Below, piece by piece: positions 14,413-21,203 of a stretch of DNA of 27,449 nt. Below the pieces are notes generated by a model. That model made no database searches. It was not told the origin of the DNA and was given only the letters and a program-made list of their open reading frames with translations. Location: IMG/VR virus record IMGVR_UViG_3300048839_000087, positions 1-27,449 of that record. One strand, written 5' to 3'. This DNA comes from a virus. A program made the position numbers and the translations under genes. Position 1 is the stretch's first letter. Each line of letters opens with the position of its first letter.

Positions 14413-16774
14413 CTTGCCCTCTCATGATTTTGCGCACCTTGGTGCCGCGTTTGACGCCCTGCGCCTTGCCGTCCGGACCGCGCACGATTTCGGCCGGAGA
14501 TTCGTATTCGGCTTTCAGTTCCTGCATCGTCTTGACGATTTCCTCGACGCGGGGGTCTTGCTTGGGTTGCGCCGTTTCCAGCGTCGTTTGGTTGCCCATG
14601 CTGGCTATCTGCAGCTTCACGCTAGCGTCAAGGTCCGCCTTGTAGCGCTCGAATTCCAGCCGCTGCGCCTCTTGCTGTGCTGCGATCAGCGCTTTCTGCT
14701 GCTCTAGCTCGGCTTTCTGTTGCGCCTCAAGCGTCTTCTGCCGCGCGTCCATTTCCTCGCGGTTGCGGTCCAGTTCGGCTTGCATTTGCAGCTTCTGCAT
14801 CTCGATCTGCTGCTGCGCCTGCGCCTTCATGGCGTCCTGCTGCGCGCGGAACTGTTCGATCTGCATCGCAGACTGCGCCTTGATCTGATCCGGGTTCGGC
14901 TGCGGCTGCGGCGGCTGTATTTCCTGCGCCTCGCCCCAGAACTTCGCCGGGTTCGCAAAGCCAGCCAACTTGCTCAACTCGGTCATCGTCGCGTGGATAT
15001 GCTGCGGCTTCGTCAACCCCATCGGCGCCAGCTGCAGTTGAGCGCCAAAGATATTCAGCAGTTGCTGCTGCATGCTCTCTTTGTTGCCGGCACCCACGCC
15101 CACCGAGATACGCACGTCGCGCTTGGTGCGCCAGGCTTGCGGATCGACCGTCACCCACTGCCCACGCAGCTTGACCGTCAAGGGCTTGTTCTGGTGCTTG
15201 CTGATCAACTCATGCACGCACTCAAACAGGTATTCGACGGCCGGCGCCATGACTCGCGCGATGTGCTCGACGCGCATCGCTGCCATGTTCTGCAGCGCCA
15301 TCGTCCCGCTGGCCGTTTTGTTGATGGCGCCAGCGTCGGTGCCGCTGAAATACCGGCTCGCACCGCTTCGGTTCTGCCGCTCCTGATCGAAATATTCGAG
15401 AGAACCGATGATTTCCTGAAACGCGAACGGATGCACGACAGGGACGATGTGCCCCTCACCCGGCATGCTGTCATCCAACATGCGAACCACGCCACCCGGC
15501 CGGCTATCCAGCATGTCGTCCAGACTGACGCGGCTGCTGATCAACGAACGCGGCGAGTTGGCTAGATACAGGTTGTCCAGACCGCCCCGCTTGACGGCGG
15601 TTTTCACGTCCTGAATATCGAGCACAGTCTCTGCGATGCTCATTCCGATATGCCGGTGCGGCATCGGCTGCGGAGTCATGGACGAGACCGGAATGCGTCC
15701 CGTAGGCTCTGCAAACAAGATGGTTCGCCCGACTGCGATCACGTAGTAAAGCCGGCTGACACCATCGTTTTCAGCATCGGCGCGCACCCAGATACTGCGG
15801 CACCAGACACGGCGCATGACGCCCTTTTCGTCGCCCTCGCCCCATCTGTCCTCGCCGAACCGATCACGCGCGTCGTCTTCGTCCGTTTCTTCCTCGTCGT
15901 CCGAGACATCATCGGCCACGTCCAGGCCCATCGCGCGCAGGTCGGCAATGGTTTTCTCCTGCCGAAACTCGAAATACGGACACTGCCGCAGCGTCCAATC
16001 CGGGGTGTCCTGGCTGACGTAGCAGTGCTCTGGCGGCAGGACAGAGATGCAGACCTTTCCCGAGTTTTCGCGCCGCTCGATCACGACATCGTGCAGGAAC
16101 TGCGGCTGCGGCGGCTGCGGTGGTGGCGGCTGCGGTGGCGGCTGCTGGTCCTGCTGCTGCGCCTGCTGTGCGGCTTGCTGCCACTGCGGCATCATCTGCT
16201 GATACTGCTGCTGTGCACGCTGGAACTGCTGCGCCGCGGCTTTGTCGGCCTCTACGTCCGGTTGCTGCGAGTGTTGGACGACCTTGACCTCTTGATCAGC
16301 CAGCAGTTGCGCGATTTGATCGTCGGATTGCCCGGTGTACGTCTCGCGCACCATCGCATCGGACGAATCCCAGTATGCGTATGCGTACCCATTGGCAAGC
16401 AGCATGGCGTCGTGGATCCAATCCCCGACGATCTGCTCCCACGGATTCTGCTGCGTGACGATATGGCTGACGACTCCCGTCGTCTGCTCTGCGGCTAGTT
16501 CGTCATCCGGCCCGCCCGGCGTGAACTTCACGACCTCATCGCTGCTGCCCGCGAAGATACGGACCAGCGATGGCATCAGGGTGGAGATTGTTTCGTAGAC
16601 AGAGCGATCAACGACCTGCGATCTGCCTTCCGGTGCGGGATTGTTGTTGAGCCCGAGATATGCTTCGATGGCCCGAGCGCGTTTTGCGCCTAGATCAGAT
16701 GTTTCATCCGTCCCGTAGCTGTTTTCTCGGCCTTCCTCGATTGCCGCTAGAAGCGCTTCGTTGTCGATGGTCAT
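14387..16774 (-). CDS. Portal protein
   Basis: A 795-residue portal of the P22/SU10-like kind. The N-terminal third carries VVDRSVYETISTLMPSLVRIF and PWEQIVGDWIHDAMLLANGYAY, typical of portals. The middle has AVKRGGLDNLYLANSPR and a long SRYFSGTDAGAINKTASGTM region. The C-terminal third is a Gln- and Ala-rich coiled-coil barrel (about 640-745) ending in a basic tail. Portals form a dodecameric ring for genome packaging and ejection. An unusual Gln/Pro-rich insert (residues 178-225) interrupts the wing region. It lies directly after the large terminase and a small coiled-coil gene, in a normal order for the packaging module. Start: ATG with a GAAAG / AGAAG purine stretch upstream. Confidence 0.92.
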   Translation of the reverse strand: MTIDNEALLAAIEEGRENSYGTDETSDLGAKRARAIEAYLGLNNNPAPEGRSQVVDRSVYETISTLMPSLVRIFAGSSDEVVKFTPGGPDDELAAEQTTGVVSHIVTQQNPWEQIVGDWIHDAMLLANGYAYAYWDSSDAMVRETYTGQSDDQIAQLLADQEVKVVQHSQQPDVEADKAAAQQFQRAQQQYQQMMPQWQQAAQQAQQQDQQPPPQPPPPQPPQPQFLHDVVIERRENSGKVCISVLPPEHCYVSQDTPDWTLRQCPYFEFRQEKTIADLRAMGLDVADDVSDDEEETDEDDARDRFGEDRWGEGDEKGVMRRVWCRSIWVRADAENDGVSRLYYVIAVGRTILFAEPTGRIPVSSMTPQPMPHRHIGMSIAETVLDIQDVKTAVKRGGLDNLYLANSPRSLISSRVSLDDMLDSRPGGVVRMLDDSMPGEGHIVPVVHPFAFQEIIGSLEYFDQERQNRSGASRYFSGTDAGAINKTASGTMALQNMAAMRVEHIARVMAPAVEYLFECVHELISKHQNKPLTVKLRGQWVTVDPQAWRTKRDVRISVGVGAGNKESMQQQLLNIFGAQLQLAPMGLTKPQHIHATMTELSKLAGFANPAKFWGEAQEIQPPQPQPNPDQIKAQSAMQIEQFRAQQDAMKAQAQQQIEMQKLQMQAELDRNREEMDARQKTLEAQQKAELEQQKALIAAQQEAQRLEFERYKADLDASVKLQIASMGNQTTLETAQPKQDPRVEEIVKTMQELKAEYESPAEIVRGPDGKAQGVKRGTKVRKIMRGQDGRAIGLQ

Positions 16775-16898
16775 CTTCTAGGGCTTTCACGCGCTCTTCA
16801 AGCGCAGCGAGGCTCACGTTAACCGATGTCAGCAGCGTCACAAGCGCATCAACTTCGTTAATGGCTTTCTCAATCTGCCGTTCACGGACTATGCCCAT
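16704..16898 (-). CDS. Small coiled-coil protein between terminase and portal
   Basis: A 64-residue frame from the ATG at 16898, with AAGG about 10 bp upstream. It has a regular heptad coiled coil (IEKAINEVDALVTLL ... LAALEERVKALEDD) and a basic tail. It overlaps the start of the portal gene by 71 bp in another frame, so it would be coupled to portal synthesis. No family is recognised. The overlap makes a false frame possible, but the heptads and ribosome site favour a real gene. Confidence 0.55.
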   Translation of the reverse strand: MGIVRERQIEKAINEVDALVTLLTSVNVSLAALEERVKALEDDHRQRSASSGNRGRPRKQLRDG

Positions 16899-16922
16899 AT
16901 TAGCCGACCTTGTTACGTGTGT

Positions 16923-18233
16923 CTATACGATGCCGCGAGTGCTGTAATCGATCTTCTGCAATACCGTTGACCGCGGCGGCTCATACGCCACCGCCATTAG
17001 CCCGAATGCGTCGGCGCCGTGCGAAGCCCAATCATGCTCAGGCCCGAGCCCGATGTTCCTATCTTCGTCGCGCTTTTCGTGATACCAGCCTAGCGCTGAC
17101 AGTCCACCTGAGCACTTGTCCTCGTCAATCCACATGGCCGGGAATAGCCTGCGCACTTCCTCAATTCTCGCCTTAGCCGCGCCCTTGCCCTGATTCGGCA
17201 CCACGGTAACGGCGTATTCCGCCTTCTTCAGCGCTGACTCAAATGACACGTCATAAACTTTGTCGTTTGTCGCGCCGTCATGCGGCAACCAAAACGATGC
17301 CCGGTCTGGTGTATAGCCTTGCGACCGACACCAGGCTAGGTGCGCGTCAAGCGGCTGGCCCTGCGCTTCGTAATAGTTGACGACGCGAATCTCTTTGCCG
17401 ATGAACTGCGCCGCCCAGAGTGCGAACGCGTCAGACTTGGCGCCAGTGCCGCCGATGTCGGCAAAGAGCCTGATCTTGATCAGCGGGTCCGGTGCAACCC
17501 GTCCAATACGCCCATCTGCCCGCGCTGCCGTCAGGTGCTTAGCAAAGTATGCGCCCGTGACGACTGAGATATACCCTCCTTCCCAGATGTGATCGTACTG
17601 TTCCGGGTTGTCTCGCAGGCAATCTAGCCGTTCCTGCTCAAGCACGCCAGTAAACCACGGGTTATCGCGCCAGTTCGCCTTGACGACTATTGAGCCTGTC
17701 GGCGCCTGCGCGCTGCGGAACATCTGATCGACCGGGTCGATCTTGCGCCGCGGGTTCCACGAGAACCATATCTCAGAGCCTTCGGCCCGCAGCGTTGGGC
17801 GCAGTAGCTCAAGGCTCAGGCTTGTCGCCGTCTGCGCCTCTTCCCACCACGCGCGCTTGAAGCCTTCAAGAGACTTGATCGAATCGGCCGTGTAATCGTT
17901 CATGCCCTTGAAGATCATCAGCCCGTCGCCTGGCGTCTGTATCACGTCGCGAAACACCTTGAACCCGTCGGGCTCGCCTAGCTCCAACGCCTTGAGCTTG
18001 GTTTCGATCAGCAGCTTGGACGATTGCGCCAGGTCTTTCTGCACTTCTCGAATGCAGACAGACCGCATGCCCTGGCCGCCAGACTCTCCTGGCTCTGCTA
18101 TGCAGTCCTCGATCAGTTTCTCGGCGAAGAAGTGGCTTTTGCCTGACCCTCGCCCGCCGTGTGCGGCTTTGTAGCGTGATGGCTGGAGTAGCGGAACGAA
18201 TGCCCGCGCTGTCTCAATCTTCAGGTCTCGCAC
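16923..18233 (-). CDS. Terminase large subunit (PBSX-like)
   Basis: A 436-residue packaging motor subunit. Walker A is GGRGSGKS (residues 26-33) and the Walker B-type acidic pair is WWEEAQ (E131/E132). The C-terminal RNase H-like nuclease has D259 in LFADIGG, D268 in AKSDAFALW and D in SHGADAFGLM near residue 410. The protein uses ATP hydrolysis to pump DNA through the portal, and its nuclease cuts the concatemer. It starts at a GTG, overlapping the terminase small subunit by 13 bp. The length is usual for the PBSX/Terminase_3 type. The next gene downstream is the portal, confirming the module. Confidence 0.95.
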   Translation of the reverse strand: MRDLKIETARAFVPLLQPSRYKAAHGGRGSGKSHFFAEKLIEDCIAEPGESGGQGMRSVCIREVQKDLAQSSKLLIETKLKALELGEPDGFKVFRDVIQTPGDGLMIFKGMNDYTADSIKSLEGFKRAWWEEAQTATSLSLELLRPTLRAEGSEIWFSWNPRRKIDPVDQMFRSAQAPTGSIVVKANWRDNPWFTGVLEQERLDCLRDNPEQYDHIWEGGYISVVTGAYFAKHLTAARADGRIGRVAPDPLIKIRLFADIGGTGAKSDAFALWAAQFIGKEIRVVNYYEAQGQPLDAHLAWCRSQGYTPDRASFWLPHDGATNDKVYDVSFESALKKAEYAVTVVPNQGKGAAKARIEEVRRLFPAMWIDEDKCSGGLSALGWYHEKRDEDRNIGLGPEHDWASHGADAFGLMAVAYEPPRSTVLQKIDYSTRGIV

Positions 18234-18550
18234 TTCGGGTCAACGATCAGGCGCTGGATTCGCTGTACCGTAATCGTCGCGTTTGCGTTCACCGTGAGAG
18301 GCAGCAGCTTGGGATAGATGCTGGCCCAGAATGCCCGCTCATTCAACGGGTCTTGCTGCGCCCATGCGATCAGGCGATCCACACCACCTAACCGGCTTGC
18401 GGCTTCGGCTATGACTTCTTTCGCCTCTTTGGGCAGTTTGTTCTGAACACCTTTCGGCCGCCCACCCTCACCGGGCCTAAATTGGCCCTTATTTTTAGGT
18501 TTTAGTTCCGTTTCAGCCATAGCGGTCGAATTATGAACCGATTCGTTCAT
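18221..18550 (-). CDS. Terminase small subunit (probable)
   Basis: A 109-residue protein. It has a disordered basic N-terminal arm (KNKGQFRPGEGGRPKGVQNK, about 20-38) that could contact DNA and a helical region with RLGGVDRLIAWAQQDPLNERAFW (about 53-76). Its position directly before the large terminase, with a 13-bp overlap, and its size fit a small terminase. The GRPKG-arm is also seen in DUF5681-type phage proteins, so family placement is uncertain. The ATG overlaps the preceding stop by 4 bp. Confidence 0.75.
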   Translation of the reverse strand: MNESVHNSTAMAETELKPKNKGQFRPGEGGRPKGVQNKLPKEAKEVIAEAASRLGGVDRLIAWAQQDPLNERAFWASIYPKLLPLTVNANATITVQRIQRLIVDPKCET

Positions 18551-18786
18551 TCTGCAACCTTAATCACCCACCGCGCGCCCATGCCGTGCCCATCGGTGCA
18601 CACCCGGCCGCGTGAATATAGCCCTTTGAGCGCTGCTTTGGCTACAGGCTGGCTCATTTGCAGCAGCGCGCAGACATCGGTGATCGACACCCCGCCGGCT
18701 GGCGTGGTCTGGTGCAACAGTTGCAAAATCTGCAACGCTTGCTCTGATCCTTCCTGACCTGGCGTTAGTAGTCGCTCACTTATCAC
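18547..18786 (-). CDS. Small winged-helix DNA-binding protein
   Basis: A 79-residue protein from a GTG. VSITDVCALLQMSQPVAKAALKGLYSRGRV is a clear helix-turn-helix with a following wing, so DNA binding is likely. It lies upstream of the terminases and downstream of a nuclease-like gene, overlapping it by 11 bp. It may regulate the late leftward transcript or act in packaging; that is inference. Confidence 0.7.
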   Translation of the reverse strand: MISERLLTPGQEGSEQALQILQLLHQTTPAGGVSITDVCALLQMSQPVAKAALKGLYSRGRVCTDGHGMGARWVIKVAE

Positions 18787-19066
18787 GCATCACCTCCAAA
18801 AGTCGCCTTGCGCCTTCCGCATCGGTCACGGTAGCAACCGTGCCGCCTATCCAATCGCGCATGAATGACGTTTGCAGTGCCGTAAACCGGCTTTGCTTGC
18901 GTTTTTTCATCCCGGTCATGGTCTTGCATTCAATGAGCGCTGTTTTTCCGCAGAATCCGCACAAAAGATCGACCGGAAGTCCGATGATGAAGACATAGGC
19001 GCCGCCAGCCCGGAGTGCTGCCACGATTTCGGCCTGCGTGGCATCGACCCGGGCTGCACGTCTCAT
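18776..19066 (-). CDS. PD-(D/E)XK / VRR-NUC-like nuclease
   Basis: Starting at the ATG at 19066, which overlaps the preceding stop as ATGA, the protein has 96 residues. The frame extends upstream, but that part is Arg-rich and poor. GLPVDLLCGFCGKTALIECKTM has the D ... E-x-K core of a PD-(D/E)XK nuclease, and the following basic loop and FMRDWIGGTVATVTDAEGA resemble the tail of VRR-NUC and Holliday-junction-type phage nucleases. It probably processes recombination or packaging intermediates. It is short, so it may act as a dimer. No biochemical role is established here. Confidence 0.72.
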   Translation of the reverse strand: MRRAARVDATQAEIVAALRAGGAYVFIIGLPVDLLCGFCGKTALIECKTMTGMKKRKQSRFTALQTSFMRDWIGGTVATVTDAEGARRLLEVMRDK

Positions 19067-19422
19067 GCCGACGCACTCGCCTGCACGATGCTGTTGATGC
19101 GCCGGGTGCGGTTTTTCTGCCGCAGCCGTTCGCGCCTCGCCGCCTCGCGCTCGGCGTTGCTTTTCGGCGCCCGCGGTGCATCGTCCTTGTCCCCTATCGC
19201 ATAGCTTGCCAGCGACCGTTTTCCGTAGGAGTCCACATCCCATAACTTGACGTGGATCACGCGCGCTTTGCGCAGTGCGTTGACGTACCGCCGGCAGGTG
19301 CACGCGCTCAACCCGGATTCGTGCATCAGGTCTTTGACCGTTGCAGGGCCGTCAAGCAGCGCCCGCATCAGTGCCGCCACCGACAAGTAGTTGATCGTTG
19401 TCGGCCTTCGTTTTCTCGTCAT
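19063..19422 (-). CDS. Winged-helix regulator-like protein
   Basis: A 119-residue protein from the ATG at 19422 (ATGA overlap with the preceding stop). The frame is open to 19470, but this start fits the pattern of the operon. ALMRALLDGPATVKDLMHESGLSACTCRRYVNAL is a helix-turn-helix, then a wing (RVIHVKLWDVDSYGK). A basic C-terminal tail follows (REAARRERLRQKNRTRR). It is likely a DNA- or RNA-binding regulator. Confidence 0.72.
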   Translation of the reverse strand: MTRKRRPTTINYLSVAALMRALLDGPATVKDLMHESGLSACTCRRYVNALRKARVIHVKLWDVDSYGKRSLASYAIGDKDDAPRAPKSNAEREAARRERLRQKNRTRRINSIVQASASA

Positions 19423-19760
19423 CTGGTTCCTCGGTCCATTCCTCGATTGCTTGCTTCCATGCTCCGCCATACCTCCACCGCCGCCTGTGCCGTCACCATG
19501 CGCCAGCGTGCCGCCTCTTCTGCCTCGACTGCCGTCTTGAGCGCGTCCAGGTGCGTTAGGTAACGCGGGTCTGCGTAGGCTTCTCGCTCCTGCGCCACGG
19601 CCGGCAGCGCGGCATGCTCTTTCATCAGGATCGCTTTCAGGCTCTTGCGGTATTCCTCAATCCAGACTCTCTCAGCCCTGGCTTCGGCTAGCAGCGGCCC
19701 CGTCTTGTGCATAGCCTCAAGCGAGGCTTGCGGGTTGAACTCGTTGTAGTAGGCGGGCAT
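19419..19760 (-). CDS. Conserved small phage protein (helical)
   Basis: A 113-residue, strongly helical protein. The C-terminal half (LKTAVEAEEAARWRMVTAQAAVEVWRSMEASNR) is a regular helix typical of a phage protein seen in early or middle gene blocks. Function unknown. The ATG is 22 bp before the attC-like site (19783-19839), which therefore forms its upstream region. No helix-turn-helix or cysteine pairs. Confidence 0.75.
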   Translation of the reverse strand: MPAYYNEFNPQASLEAMHKTGPLLAEARAERVWIEEYRKSLKAILMKEHAALPAVAQEREAYADPRYLTHLDALKTAVEAEEAARWRMVTAQAAVEVWRSMEASNRGMDRGTR

Positions 19761-19782
19761 TGGTGGCGTGCAAAGATGTGAT

Positions 19783-19839
19783 GGCTAACTGTCGGTTCAA
19801 GCGGACGCCGTGCCGGCGCCGCTTAACCTAGCGTTGGGC
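19783..19839 (+). other. attC-like integron recombination site 1 (57 bp)
   Basis: On the plus strand, an R''-like box ending TAAC (19783-19789) is followed by GGTTCAAGCGG (19794-19804), a small inner hairpin CGCCG-TGC-CGGCG (19806-19818), CCGCTTAACC (19819-19828) and GTTGGGC (19833-19839). The R'' box GGCTAAC departs from RYYYAAC at its second base and pairs imperfectly with R'. The arms pair except for one extra C at 19798, the same extrahelical base that integron attC sites carry. The bottom strand is therefore the recombining one. Read directly from sequence; site activity is not shown. Confidence 0.82.
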
Positions 19840-20141
19840 GTCTTCAGGTTCGCCCGCAGTGTTGTCAGCGCGGCCACGATTCCAGCGTCTTGGCCGCGCC
19901 AGTAGCTGCCCGGCTGGCCAGCCGGGTTAAACGGGTCCACCATTTTCCAAGTCAGGCGCATGGCTTCTTCCCAGCGCGCCGTCTCGGCATCCAGCGCAGC
20001 CCGCAACAGCGCGGCTTCAGTTTCGGCCTTCATGGCGCGCTGCAGCGAGTCCACGAACCCGAGTTCCCAATCGCTCAGGCGCTCACTGCGCTTCTCGCAG
20101 TCCTCCAGCAGGGTCACGTACTCGTCATCCCAAGTAGTCAT
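19797..20141 (-). CDS. Small phage-type protein inside the attC-bounded segment
   Basis: A 114-residue, acidic helical protein from the ATG at 20141. GGAGG lies six bases upstream, so this start is preferred over the long poor frame to 20330. MTTWDDEYVTLLEDCEKRSERLSDWELGFVDSL is a helical N-terminus, followed by DAETARWEEAMRLTWKMVD. I do not recognise the family. The last codons are read from the attC-like site 1, and the stop falls in its L'' arm. The start overlaps the 80-residue gene by 17 bp. It sits on the opposite strand to the attC polarity, so it is a reversed cassette gene if the segment is a cassette. Confidence 0.65.
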   Translation of the reverse strand: MTTWDDEYVTLLEDCEKRSERLSDWELGFVDSLQRAMKAETEAALLRAALDAETARWEEAMRLTWKMVDPFNPAGQPGSYWRGQDAGIVAALTTLRANLKTPNARLSGAGTASA

Positions 20142-20367
20142 CTTCATCCTCCGGCCATCCGTGGCACAAACATTCACAGGGGTCTTCCGGGCCATCGCCG
20201 CCGTAGCGGATCCAGGCGCACATGCCGCCGTCGTGGTGCGCGCAGGCGCAGCCGTAGGTGCCACGCGGCCCGCAAGCATTTGTGGCTTCGTCCGGCAGCC
20301 GCCCAACTGACGGTTCAAGCGGAGTACCAACAGCAGTCGGCACCGTGGCGTCTTCAGGCTTGGTCAT
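20125..20367 (-). CDS. Cys-rich small protein starting inside attC-like site 2
   Basis: An 80-residue frame. The first 22 or so residues are coded by the attC-like site itself. The rest (ACGPRGTYGCACAHH, MCAWIRYGG, CECLCHGW) holds seven cysteines and three histidines that could bind a metal, then an acidic C-terminus. No recognised family; similar Cys/His-rich mini-proteins occur in phages. A start further in (for instance the Met of MCAWIRYGG) is possible because the ribosome site before 20367 is weak. Confidence 0.55.
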   Translation of the reverse strand: MTKPEDATVPTAVGTPLEPSVGRLPDEATNACGPRGTYGCACAHHDGGMCAWIRYGGDGPEDPCECLCHGWPEDEDDYLG

Positions 20368-20400
20368 GGCTGTTGGTCCCCGCTTAACCTAGCGTTAGGC
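20301..20400 (+). other. attC-like integron recombination site 2 (100 bp)
   Basis: GCCCAAC (20301-20307), GGTTCAAGCGG (20312-20322), a variable terminal structure with ACCAACAGC (20326-20334) perfectly complementary to GCTGTTGGT (20369-20377), CCGCTTAACC (20380-20389) and GTTAGGC (20394-20400). The two paired arms are identical to those of site 1, including the extra C (20316). Both outer boxes match the consensus RYYYAAC / GTTRRRY. The length is within the normal attC range. Confidence 0.85.
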
Positions 20401-20676
20401 CCTGCGAATACGGGCCGCCACCTCGCGGCACCAGTCTTCCGCTTCTCCGTGCATCGTCGCTGGCATGTCAAACAACTGCGCCAGCCGTTCGCGCTCAGCG
20501 GCTGCGGCGTTGACAAGCGCGTCAGGCCCGTACAGCGGAACGTCGAAGTCTGTGCGGTTCTTTAGCAGGCACTGGCGGTACTGCTCCGCACTCATCAGTT
20601 GGTTTGCACGCCACCCAACGCTTGAAGCCCAGGCTATCGGAATGGCACTCACGTCCTGAGTCGGTGTTTTGCTCAT
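20395..20676 (-). CDS. Small unknown phage-type protein adjacent to attC-like site 2
   Basis: A 93-residue protein with helical segments (SAEQYRQCLLKNRTDF, NAAAAERERLAQLFDMP, EAEDWCREVAARIRRA). No family recognised. Its stop codon is the TTA at 20395-20397 (TAA in the reading strand), inside the R' box of the attC-like site and immediately beyond the expected cut position. A direct repeat GGTTGACAAAA lies just before its ATG. Position and strand suggest a phage operon gene that has become joined to the cassette site. Confidence 0.65.
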   Translation of the reverse strand: MSKTPTQDVSAIPIAWASSVGWRANQLMSAEQYRQCLLKNRTDFDVPLYGPDALVNAAAAERERLAQLFDMPATMHGEAEDWCREVAARIRRA

Positions 20677-20719
20677 TTTGTCAACCTTGGTTTGCGGCTA
20701 TTTCGTCGTTTTGTCAACC
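20676..20719 (-). repeat. Direct repeat GGTTGACAAAA upstream of the small gene
   Basis: TTTTGTCAACC occurs at 20676-20686 and again at 20709-20719 on the plus strand. Read leftward it is GGTTGACAAAA, each with TTGACA. It may hold operators or -35 elements for the 20395-20676 gene; no convincing -10 element follows either copy. Confidence 0.5.
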
Positions 20720-20724
20720 ACAGG

Positions 20725-20748
20725 GCCTAACCCGTCTCATTCGAGCGG
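20725..20748 (+). other. Possible attC half-site (R''/L'' side)
   Basis: GCCTAAC at 20725-20731 matches RYYYAAC and is followed, 7 bp later, by ATTCGAGCGG, an L''-like arm. The partner arm and a GTTRRRY box are not found in the next 250 bp. The 20737-20994 gene stops inside this segment, as the two genes above do in complete sites. It may be a decayed or truncated site, or chance. Confidence 0.35.
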
Positions 20749-20994
20749 CCCAAAGTGTCGCGGCCTGGCAATCGGCCTCGGCAGGTTGCGGTACTGGTGC
20801 GAGTTGAGATACCCGGCGCAAAGCACCGTTCCGCCGCCGTTCGCGTCAAGCGAGAAGTCCGTGCAGCTTCCGCCGTACTGCGGATATGCAGCCTGATACC
20901 GGGCGCAGGTTCCGCGGACCACGCACTGCCCGGACGGCTCGCAGCGGGATACGTCATTCGGTAGCCGGATGGTGTCGGTGCGGTCGTGCGTCAT
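20737..20994 (-). CDS. Cysteine-bearing small phage protein
   Basis: An 85-residue protein from the ATG at 20994, which overlaps the preceding stop (ATGA). An upstream extension to 21078 is less likely. CEPSGQCVVRGTCARY and YGGSCTDFSLD place four cysteines, followed by a GGGTVLCAGYL core. It could be a small zinc-binding or disulfide protein. Function unknown. Confidence 0.65.
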   Translation of the reverse strand: MTHDRTDTIRLPNDVSRCEPSGQCVVRGTCARYQAAYPQYGGSCTDFSLDANGGGTVLCAGYLNSHQYRNLPRPIARPRHFGPLE

Positions 20995-21203
20995 ACCCAC
21001 TCCCATGCTCGCGCCTGCTGCCCGCGAACTGTCGTCGGTCGCCATGTGACGTGCCCTTTGTAGTGCAGGATTTCGCACCAGCGCCGCGCCGTGCTGGCCC
21101 TGACCTCTAGCCGCTTGCCCAACTCCGCGGCCGTGTAAGGCTGGCGCTTGAGCAGCGTTATCACGTCTGCTAGACGCTCGACTTGCGTGCCGTCGCTTCT
21201 CAT
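20991..21203 (-). CDS. Small winged-helix DNA-binding protein
   Basis: A 70-residue protein. RLADVITLLKRQPYTAAELGKRLEVRASTARRWCEILHYKGHV is a typical helix-turn-helix with wing, so it should bind DNA. The ATG overlaps the preceding stop (ATGA). It is one of four small HTH proteins in this leftward early operon. Target unknown; regulation of the operon or of replication is an inference. Confidence 0.72.
   Translation of the reverse strand: MRSDGTQVERLADVITLLKRQPYTAAELGKRLEVRASTARRWCEILHYKGHVTWRPTTVRGQQARAWEWV

Noticed and set aside
15650-16498. A 282-residue plus-strand frame across the portal gene
   Set aside because: Leu/Arg-rich shadow of the portal's Gln-rich regions; no ribosome site or family pattern.
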